NCBI GenBank assembly: GCA_963701715.1
Contig: CAVPAX010000004.1
Span: 496,001-560,000 of the forward strand
Direction of reading: 5' to 3'
DNA from: Methylotenera_A sp963701715
Lineage (GTDB): Bacteria; Pseudomonadota; Gammaproteobacteria; Burkholderiales; Methylophilaceae
DNA length: 64,000 nucleotides
Shown: positions 35,728-44,380 of the stretch, one piece after another
Layout: each line of letters begins with the position of its first letter
Numbering within the stretch: position 1 is the stretch's first letter
Program-made: the position numbers and the translations under genes
The notes under the pieces: model-generated
The model's database searches: none
Seen by the model: the letters and a program-made list of their open reading frames with translations, nothing else
Told to the model about the DNA's origin: nothing

Positions 35728-36579
35728 TTGGAGCTTATTATTGTCACAGGCCTATCAGGCTCCGGTAAAAGTATTGCACTACGCGTGTTGGAGGATAGTG
35801 GCTTTTACTGCATTGATAATTTACCCGCTACGCTACTGCCACAAATTTCTCATCATCTGGATGCAACTCATCATAATAAAGTTGCAATTAGCATCGATAG
35901 CCGTAGCGCTGCGCTGGAAACGCTCCCCAACGCAATTGAAATGCTTAAAAATAGCGGCATATCGGTACGGGTGCTATTTTTAGAGTCCTCTGTAGAAACA
36001 TTGGTTAAACGCTTCTCGGAAACGCGCCGTAAACATCCATTGAGTAATGCCAATACTACATTAGCTGAAAGTATCTCGCATGAGCGAGACCTGCTGGCAG
36101 GTTTGGTAGGCCTGGGGCATCACATCGATACCAGCAACCTGAGTGCCAACACACTGCGCAACCATATTCGTGAGCTCATTCAGCAAACCGATAATTTTCA
36201 GGAAAACAAAGGTTTGGTATTACTGTTTAGTTCATTTGGCTTCAAGAACGGCATCCCGTTGGACGCGGATTTTGTATTTGACGTGCGTAGTTTGCCTAAT
36301 CCGCATTACGACCCTATATTACAGCCTTTGACTGGCAAAGATAGTCTTGTGCAAGCGTTTTTGCAAAAACAATCTGCCGTCATTGAAATGCTGGCCGACA
36401 TCCAGCATTATGTTGAAAAATGGCTTCCCAGTTTTGAGCAAGACCATCGTAGCTATCTCACCGTAGCGGTTGGCTGTACAGGTGGGCAGCATCGATCCGT
36501 GTATTTTGTAGAACAATTAAGCGCATATTTTAGACAAAAAAAACAAAAAGTGATTATCCGACATCGTGAACTTGATTGA
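35728..36579 (+). CDS. rapZ: RapZ, RNase adaptor / nucleotide-binding protein
   Basis: 283 aa protein of the YvcJ/RapZ family. The N-terminal P-loop is VTGLSGSGKSIALRVLEDSG and a Walker B-like region follows; the C-terminal domain has VGCTGGQHRSVYFVEQLS, the site that in E. coli RapZ senses glucosamine-6-phosphate and binds GlmZ RNA. In E. coli it guides RNase E to GlmZ; that role in this organism is unproven. The start codon is TTG (35728), four bases after hprK; no ATG precedes the conserved MELIIVTGLSG-like start. Confidence 0.94.
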   Translation: MELIIVTGLSGSGKSIALRVLEDSGFYCIDNLPATLLPQISHHLDATHHNKVAISIDSRSAALETLPNAIEMLKNSGISVRVLFLESSVETLVKRFSETRRKHPLSNANTTLAESISHERDLLAGLVGLGHHIDTSNLSANTLRNHIRELIQQTDNFQENKGLVLLFSSFGFKNGIPLDADFVFDVRSLPNPHYDPILQPLTGKDSLVQAFLQKQSAVIEMLADIQHYVEKWLPSFEQDHRSYLTVAVGCTGGQHRSVYFVEQLSAYFRQKKQKVIIRHRELD

Positions 36580-36622
36580 GCATATAAATTATTAAATATA
36601 TTTTTAGAAAGTAAAAAGTAGC

Positions 36623-37045
36623 ATGATTGGAATTTTAATTATCGCGCACGGCAATTTAGGTGAAAGCCTGATTCATTGTATTACCCACGTACTAGGCAAA
36701 ACTCCGCCGCAATTAATGTATTTTGCTGTTGGTACGGATGATGACCCTGCAGATTTACTCCCTCAAGCACAGCAATTAGTAAGACAACTGGATACAGGGG
36801 AAGGCGTGTTGATACTGTCTGACATGTATGGTGCTTCTCCCTGTAATTTAGTCACTAAATTACTTTCACCAAACCAAATTGTAGGTGTTGCAGGTGTTAA
36901 TTTACCCATGCTGGTTCGTGTACTTAATTATCGTGATAAGCCAATTAAAGTGTGTATAGAAAAAGCGATTAGTGGTGGACGCGATGGTGTAGTACATTTC
37001 ACTAAAAATGGTTGTGATCATTATGATAAAAAAATTGATGAGTAA
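36623..37045 (+). CDS. PTS EIIA component, mannose family
   Basis: 140 aa EIIA-Man domain protein. The phosphorylatable histidine is His9 in IGILIIAHGNLGESLI; VLILSDMYGASPCNL and GVAGVNLPMLVRVLNY are the other family blocks. There is no linked EIIB, EIIC or EIID gene, so this is likely part of a regulatory phosphorelay rather than a sugar transporter. It follows rapZ by 43 bases and precedes HPr by 23. Confidence 0.92.
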   Translation: MIGILIIAHGNLGESLIHCITHVLGKTPPQLMYFAVGTDDDPADLLPQAQQLVRQLDTGEGVLILSDMYGASPCNLVTKLLSPNQIVGVAGVNLPMLVRVLNYRDKPIKVCIEKAISGGRDGVVHFTKNGCDHYDKKIDE

Positions 37046-37068
37046 AAACTAAAAAGCTGAAAAATACC

Positions 37069-37338
37069 ATGATTAAACAGGAAATAGAAATCATCAACAA
37101 ACTTGGACTCCACGCACGCGCCAGCAGCAAACTCACACAAACGGCCAGCCAGTTCGCAAGCGAAATTTGGATAGAGAAAAATGGCCGCAAAGTAAATGCC
37201 AAAAGCATTATGGGCGTTATGATGCTGGCCGCCGCCAAGGGCTCCACGATTACATTGGAAGCCAATGGTGCAGACGAGCAAGCAGCAATGACTGCATTAA
37301 AAGCTCTCATTAACGATTATTTTGGTGAGGGTGAATAA
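37069..37338 (+). CDS. ptsH: HPr, phosphocarrier protein of the PTS
   Basis: 89 aa protein with both regulatory sites: His15 in NKLGLHARASSKL, phosphorylated by EI, and Ser46 in NAKSIMGVMMLAAAKG, phosphorylated by HprK. The fold and length are standard. The stop at 37336-37338 is directly followed by the TTG start of ptsI, with no spacing. Confidence 0.95.
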   Translation: MIKQEIEIINKLGLHARASSKLTQTASQFASEIWIEKNGRKVNAKSIMGVMMLAAAKGSTITLEANGADEQAAMTALKALINDYFGEGE

Positions 37339-39084
37339 TTGTCTAGTTTCAGCATTCATGGTATCGGCGTATCCAGCGGCATCGCTATTGGGCATGCGCA
37401 TTTGGTCTCGAATGCTTTACTGGAGGTAGTACATTACCAGCTGCCGGAACAATTAATTGGTAATGAAGTAGCCCGCTTTAGTGATGCCATACTTTCTGTT
37501 AAAAAAGATTTAGAGACGATACGTGGAGCACTCTCTAAAAATGCGCCTGCCGAGCTTGGTGCATTTATCAACACCCATTTGATGATGTTGGCTGACAAGT
37601 CGCTTTCTGAAGTACCAAAAGACATTATCCGCAAGGAGCGCTGCAATGCCGAATGGGCCATCAAGCAGCAAATGGACGACATTGTAGAGCAGTTTGAAGC
37701 GATTGAAGACGAATACCTGCGTGAGCGCAAGCATGATGTAGTACAAGTGGTCGAGCGTGTAATTAAAGTATTGCTTGGTCACCCTAGCCAGGCTCCTAAT
37801 CAGACTAGGGATAAACAACTGCAGGAAAGTGCAATCATTCTGGTTGCACACGACATCTCGCCCGCAGATGCCATCCAGTTTAAGCAACACCATTTCGCAG
37901 CCTTTATCACTGATGTGGGTGGTGTGACCTCACACACAGCCATTCTGGCACGTAGCCTTAATATCCCTTCAATTGTTGCATTGCAACGTGCGCGCGATTT
38001 AATTAACGATGGCGAGCTCATCATTATAGACGGTAGCTTAGGCGTGGTTATCGTCAATCCATCCAAAGAGATTTTGGCGGAATATGAACTCCGTCAGAAT
38101 CAATGGGGGTTAGAACAACAAAAGCTTAAACGGATTAAATCTACTAAATCAGTTACCATGGATGGCACCGCGATTGACCTGTATGCCAACATTGAGGTGC
38201 CAGAAGATGTTGATGCGGTAAAAGCCTCCGGTGCGACAGGGATAGGCCTATATCGGACAGAGTTTCTATTTATGAACAGACGTGAAATGCCAGACGAAGA
38301 AGAGCAATTCCAGGCATATAAAAAAGTGGCCGAAGCCATGCATGGTTTACCTGTGACTATTCGCACACTGGATTTGGGAGCGGATAAGCAAATGAATCCT
38401 GACAACGTCTCTGATTGTTCCAACCCAGCCTTGGGATTGCGTGCCGTGCGACTTTGTTTATCTGAACCGCAGATCTTTCACACGCAACTACGCGCCCTTT
38501 TGCGCGCTTCATACTTTGGCAATATTAAAATATTAGTGCCAATGCTTTCAACGCTATCCGAGTTGCGTCAAACAAAACTTTTGCTGGAACGTGCAAAACT
38601 ATCTCTACGCAAAGAAAATATACCATTTAACGAAAATATTGCGCTTGGCGGCATGATAGAGGTACCTGCTGCTGCCATTAATGCAGATGCCTTTGCAAAA
38701 GAATTGGACTTCTTATCTATTGGCACCAACGACCTAATACAATACACGCTTGCCATCGACCGCACGGATGACGCTGTAGCACACCTTTATAATCCATTAC
38801 ATCCTTCAGTACTGAAGCTGATTTCAATCACTATTAAGGCGGGCATGAAATTAGGCAAATCTGTCGCAGTATGTGGCGAAATGGCCGGTGATGCAAAGCT
38901 AACGAAATTGTTGGTTGGTATGGGTCTACGCCAGCTCTCCATGCATCCTTCAAACATACTAAGCGTAAAGCAACAAGTACTGCACAGCCAAATTACCAAG
39001 CTTAAGAGTAACGCCCGTAAAGTATTAGGTTTATCAGACCTTGAAAAAATTGAACCTCTTGTCGCCAAGTTTAATCAGAATTAA
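37339..39084 (+). CDS. ptsI: EI, PTS phosphoenolpyruvate-protein phosphotransferase
   Basis: 581 aa enzyme I, taking phosphate from PEP and giving it to HPr. The N-terminal HPr-binding helices and swivel domain carry the active histidine in GGVTSHTAILARSLNIPSIV (about residue 199). The PEP-binding barrel has GIGLYRTEFLFMNR, RTLDLGADKQ, GGMIEVPAAAI, LSIGTNDLIQYTLAIDR and VAVCGEMAGD. The start is TTG, abutting the HPr stop. It lies in the hprK-rapZ-EIIA-HPr cluster. Confidence 0.96.
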   Translation: MSSFSIHGIGVSSGIAIGHAHLVSNALLEVVHYQLPEQLIGNEVARFSDAILSVKKDLETIRGALSKNAPAELGAFINTHLMMLADKSLSEVPKDIIRKERCNAEWAIKQQMDDIVEQFEAIEDEYLRERKHDVVQVVERVIKVLLGHPSQAPNQTRDKQLQESAIILVAHDISPADAIQFKQHHFAAFITDVGGVTSHTAILARSLNIPSIVALQRARDLINDGELIIIDGSLGVVIVNPSKEILAEYELRQNQWGLEQQKLKRIKSTKSVTMDGTAIDLYANIEVPEDVDAVKASGATGIGLYRTEFLFMNRREMPDEEEQFQAYKKVAEAMHGLPVTIRTLDLGADKQMNPDNVSDCSNPALGLRAVRLCLSEPQIFHTQLRALLRASYFGNIKILVPMLSTLSELRQTKLLLERAKLSLRKENIPFNENIALGGMIEVPAAAINADAFAKELDFLSIGTNDLIQYTLAIDRTDDAVAHLYNPLHPSVLKLISITIKAGMKLGKSVAVCGEMAGDAKLTKLLVGMGLRQLSMHPSNILSVKQQVLHSQITKLKSNARKVLGLSDLEKIEPLVAKFNQN

Positions 39085-39100
39085 ATCGAAAGGAATCACC

Positions 39101-39442
39101 ATGTCTACCGAAATTACCCTACCCAGCAATGACGAAAAGAACATTGCTACTATTACGCATTTGGGCGGCACCGTATTTTCGTTTATTCCTGCACTCATTG
39201 TTTGGATACTCAAAAAAGACGATAGCACGTATATTGCGGACCAATCCAAAGAAGCGCTGAATTTTCAAATCACCATTCTTATTGCAACATTTATAGCAGG
39301 AATTTTGGTTTGGCTGTTAATAGGCTTCTTGCTACTCCCTATTATTTGGCTTCTGAACATTGTTTTTTGTATTATTGCCGCCATCTCTACTAGCAGGGGC
39401 GAAACCTATCGCTACCCTTTTTGCTTGAGATTAATTAACTAA
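39101..39442 (+). CDS. DUF4870 membrane protein
   Basis: 113 aa protein with three hydrophobic helices (about 28-45, 60-85, 88-108) and the DUF4870 signature NIATITHLGGTVFSFIPALI, followed by YIADQSKEALNFQITI. The function is unknown. A strong ribosome site (AAAGGAA) precedes the ATG at 39101; the upstream extension of the frame lies inside ptsI and is not used. Confidence 0.88.
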   Translation: MSTEITLPSNDEKNIATITHLGGTVFSFIPALIVWILKKDDSTYIADQSKEALNFQITILIATFIAGILVWLLIGFLLLPIIWLLNIVFCIIAAISTSRGETYRYPFCLRLIN

Positions 39443-39453
39443 AAGGAATTTTT

Positions 39454-41481
39454 GTGTCAAACCCATTGCTACATTTTGCAGGCTTACCAAAATTTAATGA
39501 GATAAAGCCGGAACATGTATCACCTGCGCTCGATTTACTTTTGAACGAGGGGAAGCAAGCCATTGAAGCCTTGGTAAATAATAACGAAGCGCCTACTTGG
39601 GATAATTTCGCACGCCAGCTTGAAGACATGGAAGAAAAGATCTCGCGCGCCTGGAGCCAAGTTGGCCACATGAACGCAGTTGTGAACAGCCCGGAACTAC
39701 GCGAAACATATAACGATAATTTGGCGAAGTTAACTGATTTTTACAGCGATTTGGCTCAAAATGAGCAACTTTACCAGAAGTTTAAGGACCTGTGCCAGAG
39801 CCAAGTATTCACAAAACTTTCAGCCACGCAGAAAAAAATCGTCGAGAATGAGTTGCGTGATTTCCGCTTAGGTGGTGCGGAATTACCAGCGGATAAAAAA
39901 GCGCGCTTCAAAGCAGTTCAAGAGCAACTCTCCAAACTGGGCGCCAAGTTTGAAGAAAACATCATGGATAACACCAATGATTTTGCGCACTTTGTAGAAG
40001 ATGAAAGCGCGCTAAAAGGCATTCCAGAAGATGCCCTGCAAGCCAGTAAAGACGCGGCTTCTGGCGATGGGAAAAGTGGTTATAAATTCACACTGCATTT
40101 TCCTTCTTACATGCCGGTGCTGCAATACGCAGACAACCGCGGGTTGCGTGAAACAATGTATCTCGGCTATGCCACGCGCGCTTCCGAATTTGGCAAAAAG
40201 GAGTGGGATAACACCGCGCTGATTTCTGACATTCTGAAACTACGCCTGGAAGCCGCGCAGTTATTGGGTTTCAGCAATTATTCTGAGCTCTCGCTTGCCA
40301 CCAAAATGGCGGATACGCCTACGCAAGTCACCGAATTTTTACACACACTGGGCAAGCGCGCCAAACCTTATGCTGAGCGCGATATGGCGGAACTCACCGC
40401 CTACGCCAAAAAACTGGGCATTGATGATATGCAAGCATGGGATGTGGCTTATGTGAGCGAAAAGTTACGCGAGGACAAATACGCGTTTTCCGACCAAGAA
40501 GTGAAGCAATACTTTCCCGAAGCCAAAGTACTGGCAGGCTTGTTCAAAGTGGTCGAGACCATTTTCGGCGTGCAAGTGAAAAAGGCAGATGCGCCGGTGT
40601 GGCATGCCGATGCTGCGTTCTACCAGATTGCGGATGCCAGCGGCAAGCCTATCGCCTATTTCTATCTAGACCTTTACGCCCGCAACAATAAACGCGGCGG
40701 CGCCTGGATGGATGAATGCATCACTCGCCGCAAGAAAGATGGCACCGTAGAACTGCCGGTGGCGTTTCTCACTTGTAATTTCAGCGCACCAGTCGGCGGA
40801 AAGCCCGCGCTATTTACGCACGATGAAGTCATCACCATGTTCCACGAATTCGGTCACGGCCTGCACCACATGCTCACAGAGGTGGAAGAGCATGGCGTTT
40901 CCGGCATCAAGGGCGTGGAGTGGGATGCCGTCGAACTGCCCAGCCAGTTTATGGAAAACTTCTGCTGGGAATGGGACGTGCTGCGCCACATGACGCGGCA
41001 CGTGGATACCGGCGCGCAGCTGCCGCGTGAACTGTTCGACAAAATGGTTGCCGCCAAAAATTTCCAGGCTGGCATGCAGACCGTGCGCCAGATTGAATTC
41101 TCACTATTTGATATGCGCTTGCATGGAGAATTTAACCCGAATGGCAACAAAACCGCGCTGGATTTGATTGAGGAAGTGCGCGACGAAGTCGCTGTAGTGC
41201 GCCCACCCAAATGGAACCGCTTCCCCAATAGCTTTAGTCATATTTTCGCCGGCGGCTACGCAGCGGGTTATTACAGCTACAAATGGGCTGAGGTGCTTTC
41301 AGCAGACGCTTACAGCCTGTTTGAAGAAATGGGCGTGCTCTCGGATGAAGCAGGCAATCGCTTCCGCAGTGAGGTGCTGGCGCAAGGCGGCTCCCGACCT
41401 GCGCTGGAATCGTTTATCGCATTCAGAGGTCGGGAACCTAATATAGACGCGCTTCTCAGGCATAACGGGATGAGCAATTGA
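39454..41481 (+). CDS. prlC: Oligopeptidase A, M3 family zinc metallopeptidase
   Basis: 675 aa cytosolic peptidase that clears short peptides, including signal-peptide fragments. It starts at a GTG with AAAAGG upstream. The zinc site is HEFGHGLHHML (first His about residue 464) with the downstream glutamate in the VEWDAVELPSQFMENFCWE block. The N-terminal FAGLPKFNEIKPEHVSPALD and YFYLDLYARNNKRGGAWMD are also typical of M3A oligopeptidases. The stop overlaps a TTG that opens a micro-ORF at 41478. Confidence 0.95.
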   Translation: MSNPLLHFAGLPKFNEIKPEHVSPALDLLLNEGKQAIEALVNNNEAPTWDNFARQLEDMEEKISRAWSQVGHMNAVVNSPELRETYNDNLAKLTDFYSDLAQNEQLYQKFKDLCQSQVFTKLSATQKKIVENELRDFRLGGAELPADKKARFKAVQEQLSKLGAKFEENIMDNTNDFAHFVEDESALKGIPEDALQASKDAASGDGKSGYKFTLHFPSYMPVLQYADNRGLRETMYLGYATRASEFGKKEWDNTALISDILKLRLEAAQLLGFSNYSELSLATKMADTPTQVTEFLHTLGKRAKPYAERDMAELTAYAKKLGIDDMQAWDVAYVSEKLREDKYAFSDQEVKQYFPEAKVLAGLFKVVETIFGVQVKKADAPVWHADAAFYQIADASGKPIAYFYLDLYARNNKRGGAWMDECITRRKKDGTVELPVAFLTCNFSAPVGGKPALFTHDEVITMFHEFGHGLHHMLTEVEEHGVSGIKGVEWDAVELPSQFMENFCWEWDVLRHMTRHVDTGAQLPRELFDKMVAAKNFQAGMQTVRQIEFSLFDMRLHGEFNPNGNKTALDLIEEVRDEVAVVRPPKWNRFPNSFSHIFAGGYAAGYYSYKWAEVLSADAYSLFEEMGVLSDEAGNRFRSEVLAQGGSRPALESFIAFRGREPNIDALLRHNGMSN

Positions 41482-41621
41482 CAGAGCATTACAAATTCTA
41501 TTGCGAACCAAAAATAGAGTGGATTCTTGTAAGCGAAAGCCAAAACCCACATTTTAAACCACAGTACCATTCACCGTTCGGGCAAGAAGCTGCCTATACT
41601 GCAGATTACGAAATGATATGA
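41478..41621 (+). CDS. Candidate 47-aa micro-ORF between prlC and tpm
   Basis: A 48-codon frame opens with TTG at 41478, overlapping the prlC stop (TTGA), and ends with TGA at 41619-41621, overlapping the ATG of the next gene (ATGA). The peptide is polar and aromatic (TEHYKFYCEPKIEWILVSES at its start, YHSPFGQEAAYTADYEMI at its end), with no membrane helix. A purine-rich GGGATGAG lies four bases upstream. I do not recognise it. The exact tiling with both neighbours, and the absence of any other explanation for the 136 bases between them, supports a real gene. Confidence 0.5.
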   Translation: MTEHYKFYCEPKIEWILVSESQNPHFKPQYHSPFGQEAAYTADYEMI

Positions 41622-42268
41622 AACACGACTTCTGGCACGAAAGATGGCAAAGCAACCAAATTGGCTTTCACTTACCCGAAGCCAACCCATTATTGGTTAA
41701 ACACTTCCTCACCCTTAATTTAAAACAAGGCGCGCGCATATTTTTACCCTTGTGTGGTAAAACTTTAGATATTGCTTGGTTGTTAGCGCAAGGTTACAAA
41801 GTAGCGGGTGCGGAGTTAAGCGCGATTGCGATTGCGAATCTATTTAACAGCCTCAACTTAACTCCCAGCATTACACAGATTGGTGAAATCAGCCATTACA
41901 GCGCGCCCAATATTGATATATTTGTGGGAGATGTTTTTAATTTATCCCCCGATATGCTAGGCAAGATAGATGCGGTGTATGATCGCGCAGCCTTGGTGGC
42001 TTTACCTGAAGATATACGCAAACTTTATACCACACATTTAATGAAACTTACGCTAAATCTGGACAACAAAGCGCAGCAATTGCTGATTTGTTTTGAGTAT
42101 GACCAAGCTTTACATGCAGGGCCGCCATTTTCTATCAGCGCAAATGAAGTTCAGCAACTCTATCAAGCCAATTATTTATTGACTTTGCTTGGCAGCAGCG
42201 ATGTGGTGGGTGGTTTAAAAGGCCAATGTCCCGCCACTGAGCATGTGTGGTGGCTTAAACCGATATAG
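41618..42268 (+). CDS. tpm: TPMT-family S-methyltransferase
   Basis: 216 aa class I SAM methylase of the thiopurine methyltransferase family. Visible are FWHERWQSNQIGFHLPEANP, RIFLPLCGKTLDIAWLLAQG (SAM site), VAGAELSAIAI, and DAVYDRAALVALPEDIRKLY. In bacteria such enzymes methylate thiols, selenium or tellurium compounds, and the natural substrate is uncertain. It is followed after 45 bases by xthA. Confidence 0.9.
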   Translation: MKHDFWHERWQSNQIGFHLPEANPLLVKHFLTLNLKQGARIFLPLCGKTLDIAWLLAQGYKVAGAELSAIAIANLFNSLNLTPSITQIGEISHYSAPNIDIFVGDVFNLSPDMLGKIDAVYDRAALVALPEDIRKLYTTHLMKLTLNLDNKAQQLLICFEYDQALHAGPPFSISANEVQQLYQANYLLTLLGSSDVVGGLKGQCPATEHVWWLKPI

Positions 42269-42313
42269 TTTTATAGCATTTAAATTATAGCAAACCATTA
42301 TTGAGATTAAATC

Positions 42314-43081
42314 GTGAAACTAGCTACCTGGAACGTCAATTCTCTTAACGTGCGATTGCCGCATGTGCTGGATTGGCTGCGCGAAAATCCTGTGGATGTG
42401 TTGTGCCTGCAAGAAACCAAACAGGAAGACAGTAAGTTCCCTTTTGAAGCTTTAAAACAAGCGGGGTACAACGCGGCACACAGCGGACAGAAAACCTATA
42501 ACGGTGTGGCGATTTTAAGTCCGCATGCGATTGAAAACGTACAAGCGGATATCCCCAATTTTGCCGATGAGCAAAAGCGTGTGATCAGTGCCAGTGTAAA
42601 TGGTGTACGCGTGGTGTGTGCCTATGTGGTGAATGGGCAAGCGCTGGATTCAGATAAATTTCAATACAAACTGCGTTGGCTTGAGGCTCTCCACACTTGG
42701 CTTGCGGGAGAATTGGCAACGCATCAAAATTTAGTGGTTTTAGGCGATTACAATATCGCGCCGGAAGACCGCGATTGCCATGATCCGATAGCATGGCAAG
42801 GGCAAGTATTGGTAAGCGAGCCGGAACGCGCGGCATTTCAAAAACTGCTGGGCTTAGGCCTGCATGATAGTTTTAGATTATTTAACCAGGAAGCCGGGCA
42901 ATTTACCTGGTGGGATTACCGTATGGCTGCGTTTAGGCGCAACATGGGTGTGCGCATTGACCATATTCTTGTGAGCGAGGCGCTAAGAAATGCTTGTCAA
43001 AGCTGTATGATAGATAAAACACCGCGCAAGCTGGAACGTCCTTCCGACCACACACCTGTGGTGTTGACACTCGCGAACTAG
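42314..43081 (+). CDS. xthA: Exodeoxyribonuclease III
   Basis: 255 aa Mg-dependent AP endonuclease and 3'-5' exonuclease of the EEP fold. Motifs: KLATWNVNSLNVRLPHVLDW, LCLQETKQED (catalytic Glu), VVLGDYNIAPEDRD, FTWWDYRMAAFRRNMGVRID and SDHTPVVLTL at the end. The GTG at 42314 is the start. It converges with ntrX, 14 bases between stops. Confidence 0.95.
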   Translation: MKLATWNVNSLNVRLPHVLDWLRENPVDVLCLQETKQEDSKFPFEALKQAGYNAAHSGQKTYNGVAILSPHAIENVQADIPNFADEQKRVISASVNGVRVVCAYVVNGQALDSDKFQYKLRWLEALHTWLAGELATHQNLVVLGDYNIAPEDRDCHDPIAWQGQVLVSEPERAAFQKLLGLGLHDSFRLFNQEAGQFTWWDYRMAAFRRNMGVRIDHILVSEALRNACQSCMIDKTPRKLERPSDHTPVVLTLAN

Positions 43082-43095
43082 CACAACAATACAAA

Positions 43096-44364
43096 CTAGC
43101 CTTTTATCTTAATGCCTAGCTGTTTTAGTTTGCGATACAAGTGTGTGCGCTCCAAACCGGAGATCTCAGCCAACTTGCTCATATTATTGCTAATCGCTGC
43201 CATATGATGTTGAAAATAAAAGCGTTCAAAATCGTCACGCGCTTCACGTAACGGCAAGGCTAAATTGACTGGCAAAGATTGTAATTTCGACTCTTGATTC
43301 GCAGGGCTATTACTAAATTGCTCCAGCACACGATGCACATCATTGAGCGTAATTTTTTCTTCTAAGCTGCTTAATACCAAATTTTGTACCACCGCCTCAA
43401 GTTCAGCCAAGTCGCCTGGCCAGTCGGCGTTCCTCAAGGCATTTAACGCGGCTATATCGAAACTTTTGTATTGTGCGCCAGAAGTTTCTATCAGCAAATT
43501 CGCCATCGCCGCAGCAAGGTCAGGAATATCTTCGCGATGATCGTTTAAAGCAGGGACTTTTAATGTACTCGTAGATAGTGCTTGCAGCAAAGCGTTGTCA
43601 AACTGTGCATTCTCGGCAAGCTGGGGCAGGCTTAATGAACTTGCACATACCACGCGTACCTGGTATTTATCAGCTTTTGTCAGCAACAACTGCAGGCCTT
43701 TTTGTTCGGTTTTATTAAGCGCAGAGACTTCATCAATAAAAAGAATGCCGTCATGCGATTGTTCCAACAGCTCCAATGGCGCCGTAGCGAGCTTTTCATA
43801 TTCAGTCAAACCCAGCCAAGGTGTACCGGCTGCATGTAAAAAACGTGCACACAGTTCTACACTTCCGCCCTTTTTACCAATAAGCAATAATGCATTTTTA
43901 GTACGTGACACTTGTTCTAACCGCTGCTTTAGCTCATTAATTACCAAGCTTTTACCAAAGCTCGCCAAATTCATTTCAGTTTTCGGCAAGTTTTCCGAAT
44001 GTTTTAGCGCTGCAGTCACTGTTTTAAGCAATTTTTGCAAGGCGATTGGCTTTTCTAAAAAATCGAATGCACCGATACGCGTTGCTTCAACTGCTGTGTC
44101 TATCGTGCCATGACCTGACATCATGACCACTGGCATCGTCAACAATCCAGCATTCCCCCACTCCTTTAGCAAACTAATACCATCGCAATCTGGCATCCAA
44201 ATATCCAATAGCACCATATCCGGGCGTTGTTTTAATCGCGCTTCACGCGCTGCCTGTGCATTTTCGGCAAGTGACACCTGATGTCCCTCGTCAAGCAAAA
44301 TGTCGTTTAATAGTTCGCGAATGCCAATTTCATCATCCACCACCAAAATATTTCGTGACGCCAT
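43096..44364 (-). CDS. ntrX: NtrX-like response regulator with degenerate AAA+ domain
   Basis: 422 aa regulator. The receiver domain is normal (ILVVDDEIGIRELLNDIL; Asp54 in VLLDIWMPDCDG; Lys in FLEKPIAL). The central AAA+ region is degraded: the Walker A position reads GKKGGSVE (about 163-170) instead of GESGTGKE, and the segment to Walker B (DGILFIDEVSAL, about 206-216) is too short to hold the GAFTGA loop, which is absent. The C-terminal Fis-type helix-turn-helix is intact (MSKLAEISGLERTHLYRKL). It should bind DNA but probably cannot drive sigma-54. It pairs with ntrY, 16 bases upstream on the same strand. Confidence 0.88.
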   Translation of the reverse strand: MASRNILVVDDEIGIRELLNDILLDEGHQVSLAENAQAAREARLKQRPDMVLLDIWMPDCDGISLLKEWGNAGLLTMPVVMMSGHGTIDTAVEATRIGAFDFLEKPIALQKLLKTVTAALKHSENLPKTEMNLASFGKSLVINELKQRLEQVSRTKNALLLIGKKGGSVELCARFLHAAGTPWLGLTEYEKLATAPLELLEQSHDGILFIDEVSALNKTEQKGLQLLLTKADKYQVRVVCASSLSLPQLAENAQFDNALLQALSTSTLKVPALNDHREDIPDLAAAMANLLIETSGAQYKSFDIAALNALRNADWPGDLAELEAVVQNLVLSSLEEKITLNDVHRVLEQFSNSPANQESKLQSLPVNLALPLREARDDFERFYFQHHMAAISNNMSKLAEISGLERTHLYRKLKQLGIKIKG

Positions 44365-44380
44365 GTTTATACTTCCCTTT

